Assembly: GCA_029964075.1 (NCBI GenBank)
Contig: CM057142.1
Coordinates: forward strand, 27,282,392-27,346,391
Length of the DNA: 64,000 nt
Origin: Patiria pectinifera
Taxonomy: Eukaryota > Echinodermata > Asteroidea > Valvatida > Asterinidae
Direction: 5' to 3'
Shown here: one piece after another, positions 43,741 through 57,051 of the stretch
Layout of the letters: every line of letters starts with the position of its first letter
Numbering within the stretch: the first letter of the stretch is position 1
Made by a program: the position numbers and the translations under genes
Notes under the pieces: model-generated
Database searches by the model: none
The model's input: only the letters and a program-made list of their open reading frames with translations
Told to the model about the DNA's origin: nothing

Positions 43741-44328
43741 AAAATAGGGGGCGCCATTTGGGTTTCCTTTTTTTTTACTCACCCTGTATGTGTACACTCA
43801 TTTGTGCCTGTCCCAGACTGCCGGCCTATTTCATAGGCATGGCCAGCGGGGGAAGGGGGGGGATATTTAACCCAACCCCCCAACCCCAATATTTTCTAAT
43901 GACTGCCCTCTCCCATTTAAATGCCCTTTTTTCACCAGCGCCTCACCAGTTCTCCCCCCTTCCCCCCCTCCCACCATACTATTTGATTTTACGAAGGCCA
44001 CGTGTCTGGAGAAAAAAAAGCGTGTCTACATTTCAGCATGGATTTGCAAGTTCCCTTTTCAAGAAACTGTTACCACCACAATACAAACTACCTTGCTACA
44101 CTCCTGTGTTTAACCTTCTCACTGACTGACTCACTTACTGTCATTTGTGAGCCGGGCAGTGCTATCATATAGGATCACCCCGCACCGCTAGTGAATGGGC
44201 TAAACCCAGCCACTGTGGAGACCAGATTCATGAAAAGCTTCGAGTAAATAGCCATTCTGAATCAATCTAATAGAAGTTTGTGCACCCTGGGACCAGCTCT
44301 ACTCGGCTTGCTTTGTCTTGTTATTATC
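43741..44328. other. Spacer between the segmental duplication and the Helitron-like array
   Basis: C-rich and G-rich runs occur at 43845-43990 and the rest is unique-looking. No coding or RNA gene signal. Confidence 0.35.
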
Positions 44329-44450
44329 TGTTTCGGTGTACACACCGAAACAGCTCTTGTTAGCTGTTTCGGTGTACACACCGAAACAGCTCTTGTTTCT
44401 GTTATTTTTTTTTTTAGCTGTTTCGGTGTACACACCGAAACAGCTCTTGT
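44329..44450 (+). repeat. Three hairpin repeats (tttcggtgtacacaccgaaa)
   Basis: Three copies of a 20-base perfect palindrome sit at about 44329-44349, 44366-44386 and 44420-44440, each followed by cagctcttgtt and, for two of them, ctgttattttttttttt. They look like stacked 3'-terminal hairpins of Helitron-like units whose bodies are missing. Confidence 0.65.
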
Positions 44451-45779
44451 TTCTGTTATTTTTTTTTTTCTCTTTTGTTTTTCAGACTTTTTTCTCATAG
44501 GATAACACGTTTTTTTGTTCTACAAGTCACTTTTGGCTTTTTTTCAAATCCGATCGACTTCAAACCTGGCACACACTTAGACCACCATCTGAAGATGTGT
44601 GCCGAAACTTTTCGTCATGCTGACGTCATCATGTAATTTATTATAGAATTTTGAATATTTAATTTTTCCCATAGACTTTGTACACAGAAATTTTAAAAAA
44701 AATGTCAATTTTCAGAGGGCATTTTCGACACTTTGCCAGTATTTCATTTACACCAATCTTTGTCCAAGCAATGACCCTAATTTAAACAACATTGTGTAAT
44801 GATGACGTCATGATGACGTCATCCGGTGTTTATTTATAGTCAGTTAAATTGTGACACTTTTAATATTTAAAAATGCATAAGAAATCAACCGTACGCGTCC
44901 GCAGCATTCTGTTGCCGGCAAGTGGTAGAGTAGGTTCAGGTCTTTATTTCATTCAGTGTGCGTGAAATCACGTGACCCTTGCTTCCGGTCGAAAAAGGCC
45001 CAAACCGGAAGTGGCTTATTATTTAAAAGTGGTAACAGATATGAACTTGCTTTTAACGGTGTTAGTCTCTTGGCTGATAGTATTCTTCAAATCATCTACC
45101 GATGACGTCATGCAATCTTCGAGCGCCCTCTAGCGACAGGTTAAAAAATTTCAAAAATGTATTTTGAATAGATGTCTGTGGCGAAGTTTGTCGGAATCGC
45201 CTAAATATTGGTGTATAGAATGACCTTGACCCACTTAAGACGTGTGCGAAGTTTAAGGTGCATGACGTCATCAGACCGGAAGTTATAATGAAAAGACCCT
45301 TTTTCCTTAGAAAATTCCTGAAAAATCAACCATGGCAGTTTTTGTATTAGTTTTTACTTTAATTGTCTATTTAAGGGTAGGTCTAAAACATTTCAAAGCT
45401 TCGAGGCAATAAGCAAACTTGGACATGCCCTGCGCACGCTTAAAACTTCAGGTTGACAATAACTCTGCTTTAAAGCATGCACAGTCCACAATGTACATGT
45501 ACATGCATGTACATGTACGTTGTACATATCGTATGTCAGTCAGCCCGCGCGCAGCGCACGTGTCGCTGAGGTCAAATCCTGTCCACAGTGACCGTTTTAG
45601 CCGATTTCCGGCTAACTTTGACAGATTTTATGTTCATGCATAGTCAGGGACGTAGGATAGACACTCATTGTATAGAATACGCATGTACATGTTCATTCGC
45701 CCTAGATGAAACTCCTTTACGGCAGTCATTAAGAAAACGATCGAAACAGCTCAGTGTTTGTCCACAAACACATTTCTAG
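44451..45779 (+). mobile_element. Helitron-like unit 1
   Basis: It starts tctcttttgtttttcagac and ends with hairpin gtgtttgtccacaaacac, then atttCTAG (45776-45779) and T. A TC 5' end and a CTRR 3' end preceded by a hairpin are Helitron criteria. The interior holds ccgatcgacttcaaacctgg, a tgacgtcatgatgacgtcat block and a gtacatgtacatgca tract. It is non-coding, so non-autonomous. Confidence 0.62.
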
Positions 45780-47100
45780 TTCTCTTTTATTTTTCAGACT
45801 TTTTTCTCATAGGATAACACGTGTTTTCGTTCTACAAGTCACTTTTTGCTTTTTTTCAAATCCGATCGACTTCAAACCTGGCACACACTTAGACCATCAT
45901 CTGAAGATGTGTGCCGAAACTTTTCGTCATGCTGACGTCATCACGTGATTTATTATAGAATTTTGAATATTTAATTTTTCCCATAGACTTTGTACACAGA
46001 GATTTAAAAAAAAATGTCAATTTTCAGATGGCATTTTCGACTCTTTGCCAGTAATTCATTTACACCAATCTTTGTCCAAGCAAAGACTCTAATTCAAACA
46101 ACATTGTGTAATGATGACATCATGATGACGTCATCCGGTGTTTATTTATAGGCAATTAAATTGTGACAATTTTAATATTTAAAAATGCATAAGAAATCAA
46201 CCGTACGCGTCCGCAGCATTCTGTTGCCGGCAAGTGGTAGAGTAGGTTGAGGTCTTTATTTCATTCAGTGTGCGTGAAATCACGTGACCCTTGCTTCCGG
46301 TCGAAAAAGGCCCGAACCGGAAGTGGCTTATTATTTGAAAGTGGTAATAGATATGAACTTGCTTTTAACGGTGTTAGTCTCTTGTCTGATAGTATTCTTT
46401 AAATCATCTACGGATGACGTCATGCAATCTTCGAGCGCCCTCTAGCGACAGGTTGAAAATTTTCAAAAATGTATTTTGAATAGATGTCTGTGGCGAAGTT
46501 TGTCGGAATCGCCTAAATATTGGTGTATAGAATGACCTTGACCCACTTAAGACGTGTGCGAAGTTTAAGGTGCATGACGTCATCAGACCGGAAGTTATAA
46601 TGAAAAGACTCTTTTTCCTTAGAAAATTCCTGAAAAATCAACCATGGCAGTTTTTGTATTAGTTTTTACTTTAATTGTCTATTTAAGGGTAGGTCTAAAA
46701 CATTTCAAAGCTTCGAGGCAATAAGCAAACTTGGACATGCCCTGCGCACGCTTAAAACTTCAGGTTGACAATAACTCTGCTTTAAAACATGCACAGTCCA
46801 CAATGTACATGTACATGCACGTACGTTGTACATATCGTATGTCAGTCAGCCCGCGCGCAGCGCACGTGTTGCTGAGGTAAAATCCTGTCCACAGTGACCG
46901 TTTTAGCCGATTTCCGGCTAACTTTGACAGATTTTATGTTCATGCATAGTCAGGGTCGTATTATTGATAAAAACAAATCATAATGCGGAAAGCCCTATCT
47001 TCTGTTGCAAACAGACATAGATCTCTACTTATGTCTATGGGTCCAACAGATAATCAATATTGGGAACAGCTCTGTGGTTGTTCACAACCACAATTTCTAG
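45780..47100 (+). mobile_element. Helitron-like unit 2
   Basis: Same body as unit 1, but a different 3' hairpin, tgtggttgttcacaacca, then atttCTAG at 47097-47100. The last 110 bases (from about 46960, ttattgataaaaacaaatca) differ from the other units, so 3' ends have been exchanged. Confidence 0.62.
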
Positions 47101-48628
47101 TTTTCTCTTCTTTTTTTTTTTCCACTTTTTTCCCCATAGGATAACACGTGTTTTCGTTCTACAAGTCACTTTTTGCCTTGTTTCAAATCTGATCGACTTC
47201 AAACCTGGCACACAGTTAAACTATCATCTGAAGATGTATGCCGAAACTTTTCGTCATGCTGACGTCATCACTTGATTTATTATAGAATTTTGAATATTTA
47301 ATTTTTCCCATAGACTTTGTACACAGAAATTTAAAAAAAAATGTCAATTTTCCGAGGGCATTTTCGACACTTTGCCAGTAATTCATTTACACCAATCTTT
47401 GTCCAAGCAATGACCCTAATTCAAACAACATTGTGTAATGATGATGTCATGATGACGTCATCCGGTGTTTATTTATAGGCAATTAAATTGTGACATTTTT
47501 AATATTTAAAAATGCATAAGAAATCAACCGTACGCGTCCGCAGCATTCTGTTGCCGGCAAGTGGTAGAGTAGGTTGAGGTCTTTATTTCATTCAGTGTGC
47601 GTGAAATCACGTGACCCTTGCTTCCGGTCGAAAAGGCCAAAACCGGAAGTGGCTTATTATTTAAAAGTGGTAATAGATATGAACTTGCTTTTAACGGTGT
47701 TAGTCTTTTGGCTAATAGTATTCTTTAAATCATCTACCGATGACGTCATGCAATCTTCGAGCGCCCTCTAGCGACAGGTTGAAAATTTTCAAAAATGTAT
47801 TTTGAATAGATGTCTGTGGCGAAGTTTGTCGGAATCGCCTAAATATTGGTGTATATGATGACCTTGACCCACTTAAGACGTGTGCGAAGTTTAAGGCTTA
47901 TGACGTCATCAGACCGGAAGTTATAATAAAAAGACCCTTTTTCCTAAGAAAATTCCTGAAAAATCAACCATGGCAGTTTTTATATTAGTTTTTACTTTAA
48001 TTGTTTATTTAAGGGTAGGTCTAAAATATTTTAAAGCTTCGAGGCAATAAGCAAACTCGGACATGCTCTGCGCACGCTTAAAACTTCAGGTTGACAATAA
48101 CTCTGCTTTAAAACATGCACAGGAAGTGTATGTACTTTTACATGTACATGTACATGCACGTACATTGTACATATCGTATGTCAGTCAGCCGCGTGCAGCA
48201 GCGCACGTGTTGCTGAGGTCAAATCCTGTCCACAGTGACCGTTTTAGCCGATTTCCGGCTAACTTTGACAGATTTTATGTTCATGCATAGTCAAAAATTG
48301 CAGTGACGTGACGATGATGTCATCATGTGTTTTATATGAATTATTCAATTTTTGGACCTTTTACTCATATTTCATCAATGGAACGTGGTAAATTCGAAAT
48401 TCTTTTTTGCAAAAGGTTTGTTAGGTCGTAGATAGATACAGAAAATTTCAAAAATGTGTGCCGTCATCATGACGTCATGAAAAAAATGTGGTTTTTTTAC
48501 ATAGCATAGACACTTTTTGTATAGAATACGCATGTACATGTTCATTCGTCCTGGATGAAACTCCTTTACGGCAGTCATTAATAAAACGGTCGAAACAGCT
48601 CAGTGTTTGTCCACAAACACATTTCTAG
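47101..48628 (+). mobile_element. Helitron-like unit 3
   Basis: The first 1.2 kb match unit 1. The part after 48290 (gcagtgacgtgacgatgatgt) belongs to the second body type seen in units 4 and 5. It ends in gtgtttgtccacaaacac and CTAG at 48625-48628, as in unit 1. Confidence 0.62.
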
Positions 48629-50404
48629 TTTTCTCTTTTTTTTTTTTTTCCACTTTTTTCCCCATAGGATAACACGTGTTTTCGTTCTACAAGTCACTTT
48701 TTGCCTTGTTTCAAATCTGATCGACTTCAAACCTGGCACACAGTTAAACTATCATCTGAAGATGTATGCCGAAACTTTTCGTCATCATGACGTCATCACG
48801 TGTCACGTGACGTCATCCTAAAAGAGCATACTTTAAGGCCCTATATCTACAGAACCGGAAGTCCGATTTGGTTCAAATTTGGTATGCAAGTATTCCGGGA
48901 CGTGTTATAGACGAAAATTGCAGTGACGTCATGATGACGTCATCGTGTGATTTTATATAAATTATTCAATTTTTGGACCTTTTACTCATATCTCATAAAC
49001 GGAATGTGGTAAATTCAAAATTCTTTTTGTAACATGTTTGTTAGGTCATAGATAGATGCACAAAATTTTGTAAAATGTGTGACGTCATCATGACGTCATC
49101 AAAGACGTGATTTTTTGATTCGCATATAAGGGTATGTCCGATCGTTATGAAACTTTGTGGGAAGGTAGGTATAGATAAAAGCATTCAAAATCTGAAATGA
49201 CGTCATCATGACGTCATCGTCTGATTTTTTATGAATTTTTTAAATTTTAATATTTTCTTCAAATTTTGCAAAAATTATATAAAATACGGTCCGATCGACT
49301 TCACACCTGGCACACACTTATACAAACATCTGAAGATGTATGCCGAATCATGACGTCATCATGACGTCATCACGTGTCACATGACGTCATCCTAAAAGCA
49401 CATACTTAAAGGCCATTATATCTACAGAACCGAAAGTCCGATTTGGTTCAAACTTGGTATGCAAGTATTCTGGGACGTGTTATAGACAAAAAAATGCAGT
49501 GATGTCACGATGACGTCATCATGTAATTTTATATAAATTATGCAATTTTGGACCTTTTACTCAAATCTCATGAATGGAGCATGGTAAATTCAAAATTCTT
49601 TTTGTAACATGTTTGTTAGGTGAAATATAGATGCACCAAATTTCATAAAATGTGTGACGTCATCATGACGTCATCAGAAACTTGATTTTGTTATTCACAT
49701 ATAGGGGTATGTCCGATCGTTATGAAACTTGGTGGGTAGGTAGGTATAGATATAAGCATTCAAAATCTGAAGTGACGTCATCATGACGTCATCGTCTGAT
49801 TTTTTATGAATTTTTTAAATTTTAATATTTTCTTCAAATTTTGCAAAAATTATATCAAATGCGATCCGATCGACTTCAAACCTGGCACACACTTAGACCA
49901 CCATCTGAAGATTCCGGTCGAATCATGACGGCATCATGACGTCATCGCGTGTCACTTGACATCATTCTAAAACTGCTCTAGTTTAAGTCACTATATCTAG
50001 AGAACCTGATGTCCGATTGGGTTCAATCTCGGTATGCAGATATTCCAGGAAGTGTTCTGGACAAAAATTGCAGTGACGTCACGATGACGTCATCATGTGA
50101 TTTTATATGAATTATTCAATTTTTGGACCTTTTACTCATATCTCATCGCTGAAAAGGGGTTAATTCGAAATTCTTTTTGGCAAAAGATTTGTTAGGTCGT
50201 AGATAGATACAGGAAATTTCAAAACATGTATGCAGTCATCATGACGCCAAGAAAAATGTTTTTTTTTTTTTTTTACATAGGATGGACACTTTTTGTATAG
50301 AATACGCATGTACATGTTCATTCGACCTGGATGAAACTCCTTTACGGCAGTCACTAATAAAACGGTCGAAACAGCTCAGTGTTTGTCCACAAACACATTT
50401 CTAG
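48629..50404 (+). mobile_element. Helitron-like unit 4
   Basis: It starts ttttctctttttttttttt and then has a second body type: two to three internal repeats of about 500-600 bases, each with gaaccggaagtccgatttgg-like and tgacgtcatcatgacgtcat segments. It ends with the same hairpin and CTAG at 50401-50404. Confidence 0.6.
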
Positions 50405-53400
50405 TTTTTGTTATTTTTTTTTTTCTCTTTTTTTTTTTCCTTCCACTTTTTTTCCCATAGGATAACACGTGTTTTCGTTCTACAACGCACTTTTTGACTT
50501 TTTTCAAATCCGATCGACTTCAAACCTGGCACACACTTAGACCACCTTCTGAAGATGTATGCCGAATCTTTTCGTCATCATGACGTCATCACGTGTCACG
50601 TGACGTCATCCTAAAAGACCATTCTTCAAGGCCCTATATCTACAGAACCGGAAGTCCGATTTGGTTCAAACTTGGTATGCAAGTATTCCGGGACGTGTTA
50701 TAGACGAAAATTGCAATGACGTCATGATGACGTCATCGTGTGATTTTATTTAATTATTCAATTTTTGGACCTTTTACTCATATCTCATGAACGGAATGTG
50801 GTAAATTTGAAATTCTTTTTGTAACAGGTTTGTTAGGTCATAGATAGATGCACACAATTTCGTAAAATGTGTGGCGTCATCATGACGTCATCAAAAACGT
50901 GATTTTTTTGATTCACATATAAGGGTATTAGTCCAGCGGATATGTGACAAAATATCGATGAATTGTGCACTTTTGCATAAAAGCGTGAAACTTGGCACAG
51001 ATGTTTATATTCATGCGAGAAAATGTTTTAGATGTGGAGCCATCGCAAATTTACCCTTTTAGGGGCGTGGCATCCATTTAAAAAAAGGGGGGCGGGACTT
51101 GTTGTGCCCGCAGTGAAAATGGTTTTTCCCACTTGTTACAAAAGCAGAAAACTTCACAAAGACATAATTATATAGATAATTAGTGTTTTCCAGATTCGGA
51201 GCCACCAAAAAAGTACCTTTTTGGGGGCGTGGCAGCCATTAAAAGAAAAGGGGGGGTTTAATTATTATGCCCACTTTGGAAAACATTGTGCCCATATTTC
51301 ATGAACGAATAAAACGTCCCACAGACGTTTATATTCTTGAGAAAAAGAATTCCAGATGTGGAGCCATCTCGAACACACCCTTTTAGGGGCGTGGCAACCA
51401 TATAAGAAAATAAAGGGGGCGGGGTTTTCATCATGCCCACCCTGGAAATATTGTTCCCACACTCATAGAAAAATGGAACTTTCCAGAAACATTCACATTC
51501 GTTAGAAAAAAAATTCCAGATGTGGAGCCATCGCGAACACACCCTTTTAGGGGCGTGGCAGCCACATTGGAAAAAAAAGGGGCGGGGTTCTCATTATGCC
51601 CAACATGGAAAAAATTGCCCACATCTCATAAACGAATGAAGCTAATTCCCACAGACATTAATATTCACGAGAAAAAAAAAGTCACACGTGAAGCCATCGT
51701 AAACACACCGTTTTAGGGGCGTGGCAGCCATAGTAAAATGGGGGGGGGGAAGGGGTTAGTCATGATGCCCCTATAAAAGAAAGTCATGCCTACCTTTCAT
51801 TAATGGATTAAACTCCACACGGACAATATATTCATGAAAATCTTTCTTTTTTTTGTAATTTGAAGCCATCACAAACTTATCCTTTTAGATGCATGGCATC
51901 TATTTTTTTAAAAATGGGTGGGGGGGGGGGTGCTACTAATCATTTGCCCACCATCGAACTTTCATTAATGACTAAACTTCACACAAACTTGGTGCAAGAT
52001 AATAAATTCATATGTAGAGCCACAGCAAACACATCCTATTAGAGGTGTGAGGGGCCTACTCACTGTGCCCACAATTGCAATTTTTATAATTTGTTGTTGC
52101 TTTCTTATAATGTTGATTGGCCCATAACCTATATTATTTGGTAATACAATGACTTACACCAAAGAGCATGGGTAAGTACCGGTAGGCTAACCCGTGTTAT
52201 AGGGTTCAATGTGTGTACTTGCACCTATATTATCATGCACATCTAAATTCCAGAGTGATTTCATAATTACAAATACACAGCACACAATGGCAGCCCTAAA
52301 CTCTAACATTTAACATTTAAGGGCCATGGAAATCCTTTTTTTAGGGGGGGGGAGTGTAAAATCCCCCTACCCCCTACCCGTTGCGCCGCATTGGCAGCAG
52401 ATTGGGTAACAATACGATGTACTCGCCTCACAAAGTGGTGGACACGTCCACTATGACTTCACATTCAATGAATCTGTGTACCCCCACCACACAACCCTTT
52501 CTGGTCTGTCAGAAAAAAAGGCAGGGGAAACAATGTATTTGGAGAAGTAACACTAGTCTTTCCAGGACTAACTGAAGCACCCCAGTTTATACCCCAATTC
52601 AGATATTGTTGCAGTTGAAAGGTTACCAGTAACTGGGTTAATATGGATGAGGCAAGAATGCATAGTGAAAGAAAACAAAGGGTTTGCCAACAGTAACTTC
52701 CAACTATAAAGGCGGCCCTGCATGTACTCCAACACATTAAACAGCTATATGGGGTGGATTTTATTATATAAAAAGCGGTCAAAATTTTCCATGTTGTGCA
52801 TATTGAGTACCCCCCCCCCCATTTTAAAAATGGACGCCGTGCCTCTAAAAGGATAGGTTTGTGATAGCTTCACATTTATAAAAAAAGAAGATTTTTATGA
52901 ATATATTGTCCTAGTGGAATTTAATCCATTTATGAAAGGTAGGCACAACGTTCTTTTATAGGGGCATCATGACTACCCCCCCCCCATTTTATTATGGCTG
53001 CCACGCCCCTAAAAGGGTGTGTTTACGATGGCTCCACATGTGACTTTTTTCTCGTGAGTATTAATGTCTGTGGGAATAGCTTCATTCGTTTATGAGATGT
53101 GGGCACATTTTTCCCATGTTGGGCAAAATGAAAACCCCGCCCCCTTTTTTTCTTATATGGTTGCCACGCCCCTAAAAGGGTGTGTTCGAGATGGCTCCAC
53201 ATCTGGAATTTTTTTTTCCATGAATGTGAATGTTTCTGGAAAGTTCCATTTCTCTATGAGTGTGGGAACAATATTTCCAGGGTGGGCAAAATGAAAACCC
53301 CGCCCCCCTTTTTTTCTTATATGGTTGCCACGCCCCTAAAAGGGTGTGTTCGAGATGGCTCCACATCTGGAATTTTTTTTCCATGAATGTGAATGTTTCT

Positions 53401-54966
53401 GGAAAGTTCCATTTCTCTATGAGTGTGGGAACAATATTTCCAGGGTGGGCAAAATGAAAACTCCGCCCCCCTCTTTTTCCTTATATTGTTGCCACGCCCC
53501 TAAAAGAGTGTGTTCGAGATGGCTCCACATCTGGAATTTTTTTTCTCATGAATATAAACGTCTGTGGGATGTTTTATTCGTTCATGAAATATGGGCACAA
53601 TGTTTTCCAAAGTGGGCATAATAATTAAACCCCCCCTTTTTCTTTTAATGGCTGCCACGCCCCCAAAAAGGTACTTTTTTGGTGGCTCCGAATCTGGAAA
53701 ACACTAATAATCTATATAATTATGTCTTTGTGAAGTTTTCTGCTTTTGTAACAAGTGGGAAAAACCATTTTCACTGCGGGCACGACAAGTCCCGCCCCCC
53801 TTTTTTTAAATGGATGCCACGCCCCTGAAAGGGTAAATTTGCGATGGCTCCACATCTAAAACATTTTCTCGCATGAATATAAACTCTGTTCCAAGTTTCA
53901 CGCTTTTATGCAAAAGTGCACAATTTTTTCACATATCCGCTGGACTATATGTCCGATCGTTATGAAACTTGGTGGGTAGGTAGGTATGGATAACAGTATT
54001 CAAAATCTGAAGTGACGTCATCATGACGTCATCGCCTGATTTTTTATGAATTTTTCAAATTTTAATATTTTCTACAAATTTAGCAAAAATGACATAAAAT
54101 ACGGTCTGATCCACCTGATGTCCGATTAGGTTCAATGTCGGTATGCAGATATTCCAGGAAGTAATATAGACAAAAATTGCAGTGACGTCACGGTGATGTC
54201 ATCATGTGATTTTTTATGAATTATTCAATTTTTGGACCTTTTACTCATATCTCATGAACGGAATGTGGTAAATTTGAAATTCTTTTTGTAACAGGTTTGT
54301 TAGGTCATAGATAGATGCACACAATTTCGTAAAATGTGTGACGTCATCATGACGTCATCAAAAACGTGATTTTTTTGATTCACATATAAGGGTATGTCCG
54401 ATCGTTATGAAACTTGGTGGGTAGGTAGGTATGGATTACAGTATTCAAAATCTGAAGTGACGTCATCATGACGTCATCGTCTGATTTTTTATGAATTTTT
54501 CAAATTTTAATATTTTCTACAAATTTAGCAAAAATGACATAAAATACGGTCTGATCCACCTGATGTCCGATTAGGTTCAATGTTGGTATGCAGATATTCC
54601 AGGAAGTAATATAGACAAAAATTGCAGTGACGTCACGGTGACGTCATCATGTGATTTTTTATGAATTATTCAATTTTTGGACCTTTTACTCATATCTTAT
54701 CAATGGAACGTGGTTAATTCGAAATTCTTTTTTGCAAAAGGTTTGTTAGGTCGTAGATAGATACAGAAAATTTCAAAAAATGTGTGCCGTCATCATGACG
54801 TCATGAAAAATGTTTTTTTTTTTTTTGTTTTTTTTTACATAGGATGGACACTTTTTGTATAGAATACGCATGTACATGTTTACTCGACCTGGATGAAACT
54901 CCTTTACGGCAGTCATTAATAAAACGGTCGAAACAGCTCAGTGTTTGTCCACAAACACATTTCTAG
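50405..54966 (+). mobile_element. Helitron-like unit 5, split by the foldback-like element
   Basis: Same plan as unit 4. Without the 3,022-base insertion at 50929-53950 it would be about 1,540 bases. It ends with gtgtttgtccacaaacac and CTAG at 54963-54966, after which the array stops. Confidence 0.6.
50929..53947. mobile_element. Foldback-like element with arms of about 1.1 kb
   Basis: The ends tagtccagcggatatgtga and tcacatatccgctggacta are perfect inverted repeats, and homology between the arms continues for about 1.1 kb. Each arm is itself a tandem series of about 165-bp units containing gatgtggagccatc, cccttttaggggcgtggca and a ggggcgggg run. The right arm has one unit more. A 0.8-kb centre (about 52050-52830) is unique and non-coding. 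The flanking tat on both sides (50926-50928, 53948-53950) matches an unfilled site in unit 4 (gggtatgtccgatcg). The element has no transposase. Confidence 0.8.
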
Positions 54967-55111
54967 TTTGATTTCATTTTATGATAGCGCTGGCTTCCGA
55001 AGAATGCATTATTGATTTCCTTACGGCTCCCTTTCTTAATCTTTATTTATAGCCACTTAAATATAAATATGGTATCTGCGAAATTGGCCACTCAGCCAGA
55101 CTTCAGCCGAT
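54967..55111. other. Short spacer after the Helitron-like array
   Basis: Unique-looking sequence. Nothing recognised. Confidence 0.3.
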
Positions 55112-55630
55112 CTTAAAGGGACACTAGGTCCTGGAACAGCCCAATTGCTCTACAAAACGCGCTTTGAACGAGATGATGTTGATCAGAAATGACATTTGAA
55201 AGTAGGATATAAACATCCACACAACTACCCTTTCAAAACTGGGCGTTTTTGTGTTATTCTTGTATTATGCTCGCGAGAAAGAATTTCGGGGTCCACTTTT
55301 GCGACCCCATAAATTCGAGCTGTTTGGATGCTTGTTGTGATTTCATTCGTAAAGTGTTCGCCTTTTGCGGATGTTGAAGAAACCACTCTTGTTTGCATTG
55401 ATGATGATTGGTCACCGCTGTTCCTGAGACACACAACGTGTTTATCGTACACTGAGAAAGACACGAAAAACGGATTCGTACTCCGTCGTGTGTGATGTAA
55501 ACAAGTCTTTTCTCGGGAACAGTAAAGACATTAGGTTGGTTTCCTTTCAACCAGATGTTTGAAATAGGCTAAGTAAACAATCCAAAAACATGAAATTTTC
55601 GGGGATTTCAGGACCTAGTGCCCCTTTAAG
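55112..55630. mobile_element. MITE with CTTAAAGGGACACTAGGTCC ends
   Basis: The left end cttaaagggacactaggtcc and right end ggacctagtgcccctttaag are inverted with one mismatch. The open frames inside on the - strand look like chance: they have no recognisable domain. Confidence 0.78.
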
Positions 55631-57051
55631 CCATATAAAATAAACTTGTATTTTTCCCATCAAGAGGATAAACATCGGCTGAATTTATGCGCAGGCCATA
55701 AATAATGGCCCACTCACTTCGCTGACACAGCCAATCATCTCCTAAAAGCTAGCCGTCACTGATTCCCCCGAGGAGTGAGGTTTCCCAGAGTTGCAAATGG
55801 ACGTACCTGGCAGCTTGTCACTTAAAGCAGTGATCAAGTCTGATATAAGATCGACCTACCTCATTGAGCTGTGATAGGTATTTCTGTGGTCGCATTTAAT
55901 GTTTATACACGGTAATGAAAGTTGATGAAAGGCACGTCGGTATCTTGGTATTTACCGGGAAACGAACCCTCCCGGTTTAATGAGAAAAACCTTGCTCAAA
56001 ATGAAGAACGGACTCGTACTGAATACCCTGTGAAATTATTCCACTTGAAATGATATCATTTTGAAGAAAACAATCATTGAAAGTGGTTTTTAAAAAAGTG
56101 TGCCCGTTGGCATTTTTGTCCCTTTTTTTTTTATTGATGATATTCCTTAAAGGGCCCATTTAATGTAATTTTTTTTATGCAATCCTTGGAAATGCACCTT
56201 TGTGTCCCATGTTACCTTATTTGCAATTTTCATTTTGCCATTTTTAAGGGCTTTTCGGTGCCCTTTATATTTTTATGCACATGCGATTTGCATATTCATG
56301 AGCAAAAGTATGATGTCATTTCAGGCAGAAACCTCAGTGTTACAGCTATTTCAATATCAAATTATGGCACAATTTTGGATAGTTTGGTATCGTAAATTTT
56401 CTTTTCTTTGGTGGTTGGTTGTTTCAGTTCATGACATTAGACCAGTGAGCAAAGTTTTCACGCAAATTTTTTCAATGAGTAATTTTTGGGTTTACAGTTT
56501 TAACAGAAGACCCCCTTCAACTGAACAGTGTCTTCCTGAAATTACATCACAGCAACATGGCCCTCATTTGTCAAGACAAGCATGGAAAGTTTTAAATGTT
56601 TTAAAAAAGTGCACTTTTCAATAAAATTAACCAAAAAGGGATGTCAAATAGTTTTCATACATTTAAAGGGAGTAGAAAGTTGCACAAAATATGAGGCCTT
56701 TAACTGTACGTGTATGTGATGTCAAGATAATCTTAGCAGCATTTAAAGGGCTATCACATGAGTTTTACGTCGGCTCTGTAAAACTCATGTGATTCATGTC
56801 ATTTAGAAGAAATCAAGAAATGTAGGTGATTTCCAATGATCAGTCGATCGCCTGATCATTGGAAATACAGATTGCTGTGGACGAAATCGTGTTTCATAAT
56901 AAATTGTTGTAAATTAGGTTTTTCAACAAATGTAATATCGACCGAGCTGAAACATCAACAGGTTAGGGTTTGAACATTCTTCTTTGGATTTTGAGTGATG
57001 TAATTATTTAACATGAACCAAATGCATGAAATGCAAATTATCCTATGTGTC
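55631..57051. other. Diverged MITE-like remnants
   Basis: The right part (56890-57050) follows the order of MITE family 1 (gagctgaaacatcaacaggtta, ttctttggattttgag, catgaaatgcaaatt), and 56010-56100 resembles its left part, so a distant copy with an insertion is likely. A hairpin with 15-bp arms lies near 56829-56866 (atttccaatgatcag / ctgatcattggaaat). No gene. Confidence 0.4.

Noticed and set aside
51258-53621. Repeated open frames on both strands with MCSRWLHIWNFF-like peptides
   Set aside because: They are shadows of the 165-bp units in the foldback arms. The same peptide recurs only because the DNA repeats.
44800-54800. CRISPR-like array because of regularly repeated palindromes
   Set aside because: Spacers are themselves homologous between units, the context is eukaryotic, and unit ends fit Helitron criteria.
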